Positions 59,033 to 64,000 of a stretch of DNA of 64,000 bases are shown in pieces (positions within the stretch are counted from its first letter, which is position 1; each line of letters opens with the position of its first letter). The stretch is taken from NCBI GenBank assembly GCA_964035545.1, contig OZ037766.1:33211773-33275772 (forward strand). Reading direction: 5' to 3'. A program made the translations under genes and the position numbers. Under the pieces are notes generated by a model. The model was not told the DNA's origin. It saw only the letters and a program-made list of their open reading frames with translations, and ran no database searches. Origin of the DNA: Bugula neritina. Its lineage: Eukaryota > Bryozoa > Gymnolaemata > Cheilostomatida > Bugulidae.

Positions 59033-59814
59033 AATCACCGGCTTTCCATGTACCGATCTCAGATCGATCTCAGCGAGATCGATCCATGGAAAGACGCCAA
59101 AGATCGATCTCCGTCGATCTGAGCTGGTCTGTCTGTGGAGCTCGAACTCAGATCGATCTCATGTCAATAAGACCATGGAAAGACGCCAGATCGATCTGAG
59201 AAGTAGAAAAAGACTGCTCGCTACAATGTTGTCTGCTAATAAAAATGAAAACTTATTGATAATTACTAAGCAAAGTATTAAATAATTATGATAGCCACCT
59301 TTTCAGATGCCAAAACTTTGACTTTCAGTACAATGGTTAAGAAAACTCAATTATATGCAGTAGAAGATGAAAAGATGGGAGAATTTAAATTGAATTTAAA
59401 TGACTATTAAAACTTAGTTTCATTAGCTATTTTCTTTGTAATTTTAAGCCTAACAGTCCTGTAAGTTTATTAATAATCTGCAAGACAGCCATTAATTTTA
59501 TATAAGCTGTCAAGCTAAAAAATTATCATTAATTATTTTAAATTGGCCAAATTACTATACACTGAAAGCTTTGCTGCGTATAGTTTATAGCTGAGATTAA
59601 ATTTTAGACTACAACCATCTTGTTTTCAACAGTAGAAGCTTTAATCACTCAAATAGGTGAACAAATTATACTTTTAAAGTATCCTTCACTTAAGAGGGGG
59701 CAACTTCGCGAGATCGATCTGACACTCTCATGGAAAAACGATCGATCTGAGCACATGTTTCAGATCGATCTCAGCGAGATCGATCTGAGATCGGTACATG
59801 GAAAGCCTGTGATT
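59033..59814. mobile_element. Non-autonomous DNA transposon candidate with ~39-bp terminal inverted repeats
   Basis: The left end starts AATCACCGGCTTTCCATGTA and continues CCGATCTCAGATCGATCTC. The right end, reversed, starts AATCACAGGCTTTCCATGTA and continues identically; there is one mismatch in the first 39 bp. Both ends then carry many AGATCGATCT palindromes and repeats of CCATGGAAAGACGCC, a subterminal-repeat pattern. The interior (59.2-59.7 kb) is AT-rich and non-coding, without a transposase. No clear target-site duplication was identified, so the exact ends and superfamily are open. Confidence 0.8.
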
Positions 59815-60480
59815 GTCTGTCCAAAGATTATAAATAATTAAGCTTTAACTTGGTATTGAAAATTTTTCTCCTGATGAGGCCCCCTCCCCTGCCGGCTGAC
59901 AAAAGCTAATATGTATATAAAATGTTTCATTTATTCGAGAAAATGTTTATTAAATATATATGTATATATAAAACATATTACATATATTATATGTAGATAT
60001 AAAAACATATTGATGAACTAGACATTTGGGAAAACAAATTGTCAATAACACTTAAGCAACTTTATTGCGAGAAAGAAGGATAACAAAACTGGTCACCCTG
60101 ATGCTTTGTATAAAGTAACAGTTTCACTGATAATGCTAATTCTATGTATAACATGTAGCATGATTATGAGAACAGCTGTTGTAGGATATCTAACTGATTG
60201 TGAGTGGGTCTGGTGGGTAGGGGTTAGTATTTAGTAGATAGTAGTTAGTGTGTACTACATATAGCAGTTTGTATTAAGTGTGTATTAGTTATTGCTTGTG
60301 TAGTTATAGTAGTTAGTAGTGAATGGCATTGATATTAATGGCCAGAGCTGCATGTCTAACAAAACAAATATTAATACTATAATAATATTATATTCAAAAT
60401 ATAGCCCAAAGAATTTTCTTTTCCCAGGTATGAAATACTAGAGCCGCATCTAGCCACAGAGGTCATTGGCAGAATTGTAT
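59815..60480. other. Intergenic sequence and 3' UTR of the NHL gene
   Basis: No gene seen. A short direct duplication of about 39 bp (ATCTAGCYACAGAGGTCATT) at 60428-60510 spans the end of the NHL gene's last exon. Confidence 0.55.
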
Positions 60481-63400
60481 CTAGCTACAGAGGTCATTGG
60501 CAGAGTTGTATCTCAGTGTTTTATCAGCACATATAGAGAACAGTAGAAAGTGTATTCTCTCTCCTCTGGTATTTGGTCTAGCTTCAACAGTCCTGGAAGA
60601 TGTACACAGTAAATGCTATAGCAAACTAAACTATATAGAAACAGTGACAACTGAAATCTAATATTATCATTCTTGCAGAATTGCATTACTTTATTTTTGC
60701 TCTCGGAGTAAATGTGAAATCAACATTTTTCAACTTCGTGTATTTTACTATAAAATTATTAGCTGTTCGACCAAACTATAGAGAAAAACACTACCTGTGT
60801 AACTTCATAAAAGAACACTTTAGGAAACAGGCAACTCACCTATTTCTGGGTGCCTGAAACTTAACATTTGAGTATTCTGTCTCGTGACCAACCAGTCTCT
60901 CTCTCAGTTCATCTCTTAGTTTATCAGGAACTTCCTTAGTGACTACAGAGAAGGTCTTGTCAGTTGGCCAATAGACTGTCAGCTCATTATTCTTACACGT
61001 ATACCAAGTTTCTATCTCAGAAGACATGTTGCAGTCTAAATAAAATTAGTAAATATTCTATTTTAAATGCTGATGAAATTATTTTTCTCAATTTACCAAT
61101 AATGATAAAATAACAATAAACTTACCATGAGCACAGATTGTTTGAAGGTGTCTCTTTTGCCGAGATATGGAAGGTATCAGAGACTCTCTGTTGTATGCAT
61201 TCTTTACAAGCTGACAAGAAACATCATATCTACTCACAAACATCAGTCTCCTTACTATCGGTGATTCTGTGTGTAAATATAAATAATTATCAAAATAGTA
61301 CCTTCATTAAAACCTGCATTAAAAAACTAGGGTTTTTTATCCTAAAAGTCAAGTTTTTAGCAGCTGAATCAGCTTTTATTTGTTACAACTTTGTTGAAAA
61401 TATCAAATGTTTGAGTGAAGGAAAAATATTAAATTTACTCATTTCACCAGTCATCAAAAACACGTTAATACTTGTTACTAACTAGTTTGTCATCACTAAC
61501 TAAGCACTCACTCAACACAGTAATGTAATAACTCACTCAACACTATGATGTAATAACTCACTCAACACAGTTATGTAATAACTCACTCAACACAGTGATG
61601 TAATAACTCACTCAACACAGTTATGTAATAGAAAGACTTATCAGGGTAACTATTATATTCTCTAGAGAACTTGTAACTTCCTTCCTGGAAATATCCTGTG
61701 TAGGAACTTCCTGGTAACTTGTATTTAGCTGTGTTCTCTCCAGGATTCAAATAGACAGTCAAGTTGTGATCACAATAAAATGGCAGACGAATACCTACAA
61801 CAGCAGGAAACTAACTTATACTTTATGTTAGAACAGCTCGTGTTGTTAGGAATATAATGTGGCAGCAATAGAATTGGTTGACATTCATAGCTTGGTGACC
61901 ATAAAAATAAAAAAACATGGAAATCAACAATCGAGGCTGATCCTAAACTATTGAGTCGTTAATGGACTCTATGCCGTAAGTGTAAACCATGATAATAACA
62001 GATTATGTTTGTTGAATTGATTAACATATTACACCTAAAGTCTCTAGTAGAAACATTATGATTAGTAATATCTCTGGTGAAACCCATGAAATCAAAAACC
62101 TTTTCAGCTGAATAAATTTGGCATCTCTTGGAAATCTTGGTTTTATTTTGTTTTTCCAAGTAATATGAATATAGAGATGTAGATTTCATATTGATCCTAG
62201 CTCCACAAAACATGATATGTTTTCGCTGATTTGTAATTAAGGCTCCTATTGAAGTAAAAAGTGTATTTCATCTTTATAATTAGTCTATACAAGAACTGAT
62301 TTTTTTACAAATACCCATTTAAGCTAGTAGGCTAAGATATACTACTTGATACTTGTAGTTGTATACATGTATACCAGACTATACGCTGCCTGGTATTATT
62401 ATAATCTACATACATTCTTATAGAGTTGAAAAATTTGATTAAAGTCATTATACCAGCTAATTTATCTCAGATAAAACTCATCAGGTCACTTGTATGTGGT
62501 AGTGGAATTACTTATAACTGCACATATTCTCTTTTAGTCTTCACAGACTATGCTATAGCCACTTGAAAAACAGTATGCTATAGAAATTGGATTTAATAAA
62601 TGCTTTATTGAGTCTAGTGACATGAGCTCTAATCAAATTATTAGAAATCAACACTACATGACTAAGTTCACAGTTGTAAGTGTCTTGGCTAAGAAATCAT
62701 CATGACAATTACAAGAAATAGGGTAGAGTTTTACTGGCATTGTTTCTAATGGCATACACAGAGTAGCTTACCATCAGTTTGAGAGATAATTATAGAAATT
62801 ATATGACATGTTCAAACAGGTGTGTATTGATTGGTACACATATATTATAATATAAGACTCACCACTCAACTTGTAGATGCTACTCCACATACCAACATAC
62901 ACATCCTCTCCTACTTTCAGTATAGACCATGGCATGTCTGGTAATTGAGAGCTGTTTGTACAGGAAGTCTCTTCATCAAAACACACAGGACCTACTTGTT
63001 TAATATTCAAATCTAATAGTCTGAGTACCTTATTATGATCAGCAACAAGATACATGTTGCACCCAACTCTTGTTATTCCTGTAGGAAACTTAAACCTGGA
63101 TGTATTGAAACTTCCATCAACATAACCAGAAGACAATGAACCTGCTAGTCTAATGTTTGTAACAGATCCGTCGTCACCCCAACTGACCTGAGATACATAA
63201 TTAGTATTAATCACCAGTAACTTGGTGTCAGCCCAAACTACATACTTAGGATATCTGAAACCTGAGTTAATAACAGTACTCAGTTCTCCTGTGTGAAGGT
63301 CTACAGATCTCAGTGCATGGTTATCTCCATCAGTAACTAACAACCTGTCTGGGTTTCTAACATCTCTTTCAACACTAAAAGGTCTATTTAGTTTACCAGT

Positions 63401-63719
63401 ACCTACTCCACCCTCAACATACCCTGCTCTACCACATGTCCCTGCTAAGGTACGTAAGCTGTTATCTGCTCTGTTTAACATCTTAATACAATGCTGGGAA
63501 TGAGCTGCTACAGCTACATGAGTTTTATTCACTTGTTTAAACCCTGTAATGGAACTTGTCTTAATAGTTGCTAGAGTTGTAGGAGTTGTCCCATCTGTAG
63601 TGTCAAGGTATTCCCAGCTACTAAACATTATGCTCCTATCATCTCTGTACAGGTCTAGCTCCATGTGGAGAATGACCCCTTCTTTTTTAAGGAATATTTC
63701 TGGTTTGTTGAATGAAACA
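60481..63719 (-). CDS. NHL beta-propeller protein, 3' part (five exons)
   Basis: Exons 5' to 3': 63719-62863, 61794-61612, 61266-61126, 61035-60840, 60592-60481 (TAG); about 495 residues, all phases agree. The 5' end is beyond the window. The first exon has NHL-repeat signatures: AGTCGRAGYVEGGVGTGKLN, RPFSV, RLLVTDGDNHALRSVDLHTG, then AGSLSSGYVDGSFNTSRFKF and NMYLVADHNKVLRLLDL. Downstream are two Cys-containing segments (FYCDHNLTVYLNPGENTAKY and YTCKNNELTVYWPTDKTFSV) that look like copies of an unnamed domain, and a short C-terminus (HFLLFSICADKTLRY). There is no TM helix in the visible part. It looks like a relative of the N-terminal half of the mosaic receptor. Confidence 0.78.
61490..61636 (-). 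repeat. 25-bp array duplicating an NHL-gene exon end and its splice donor
   Basis: On the minus strand the exon ends TTACATAACTGTGTTGA|GTGAGT. Five copies of TTACATMACTGTGTTGA|GTGAGT follow at 25-bp spacing, so the array presents five near-identical donors. Confidence 0.95.
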
Positions 63720-63819
63720 CTAAAACATAAACTTATGGAATATACATTACTATTATCGAGGTGAACTTCAATTTTTTAAAAAGTTTAGCAAATGGAAAAG
63801 TCCATATGGTTGTAAATTC

Positions 63820-64000
63820 AGCTCACCTAATGTACTAAGCTCACCGAATGTACTAAGCTCACCTAATGTACTAAGCTCACCTAATGTACTAAGCTCACCT
63901 AATGTACTAAGCTCACCTAATGTACTAAGCTCACCTAATGTACTAAGCTCACCTAATGTACTAAGCTCACCTAATGTACTAAGCTCACCTAATGTACTAA
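63820..64000 (-). repeat. 18-bp array (AGCTCACCTAATGTACTA) running off the right edge
   Basis: About ten copies to the window end. On the minus strand each unit reads TACATTAG|GTGAGCT, a strong donor consensus, inside the intron upstream of exon 63719-62863. Confidence 0.95.

Noticed and set aside
61959-62213. 84-codon minus-strand frame inside the NHL gene
   Set aside because: The exons on either side join in phase without it, and it has no domain or matching splice sites.

Overview
This window is animal nuclear DNA. The genes are split by GT-AG introns, AATAAA poly(A) signals follow several stop codons, and the proteins have metazoan architectures (K+-dependent Na+/Ca2+ exchanger, SMAP-type ArfGAP, sushi/C-type-lectin/TSP1/FN3-like receptor, D8C mucin). 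A Jockey-group LINE is present. Base composition is AT-rich. I read it as an invertebrate and cannot name the phylum from sequence alone. All exon models were joined by hand from splice sites and reading phase.

Layout. 60-539 (-): 5' part of an unknown membrane-anchored protein. About 2.3-6.4 kb (+): a LINE with two open ORFs. 6670-12608 (+): mitochondrial processing peptidase alpha, first exon not found. 13527-21669 (+): SMAP ArfGAP, complete in 10 exons. 22932-24832 (-): secreted Thr-rich mucin with a C-terminal D8C domain. 25389-40076 (-): a 31-exon mosaic transmembrane receptor. 42197-43018 (+): a two-exon secreted peptide with a CS-alpha-beta defensin cysteine pattern. 45183-55470 (+): SLC24/NCKX exchanger, complete in 13 exons. 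55.7-58.8 kb: a ~3.1 kb array of a 30-bp satellite. 59033-59814: a TIR-bounded non-autonomous element. 60481-63719 (-): 3' part of an NHL-propeller protein related to the N-terminus of the mosaic receptor.

The dominant feature is tandem repetition. Most long introns are largely minisatellite. In several cases the repeat unit is a copy of the exon-intron junction itself: exon end plus 5' splice site, or 3' splice site plus its upstream tract. This occurs in at least four unrelated genes on both strands. It suggests a genome-wide habit of expanding introns by tandem duplication seeded at splice junctions, and is the main candidate for something undescribed here.

Functionally the window mixes housekeeping genes (peptidase subunit, ArfGAP, ion exchanger) with a run of secreted or surface recognition genes (mucin, mosaic receptor, defensin-like peptide, NHL protein). 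The latter could be an innate-immunity or surface-recognition neighbourhood, but that rests only on domain content.
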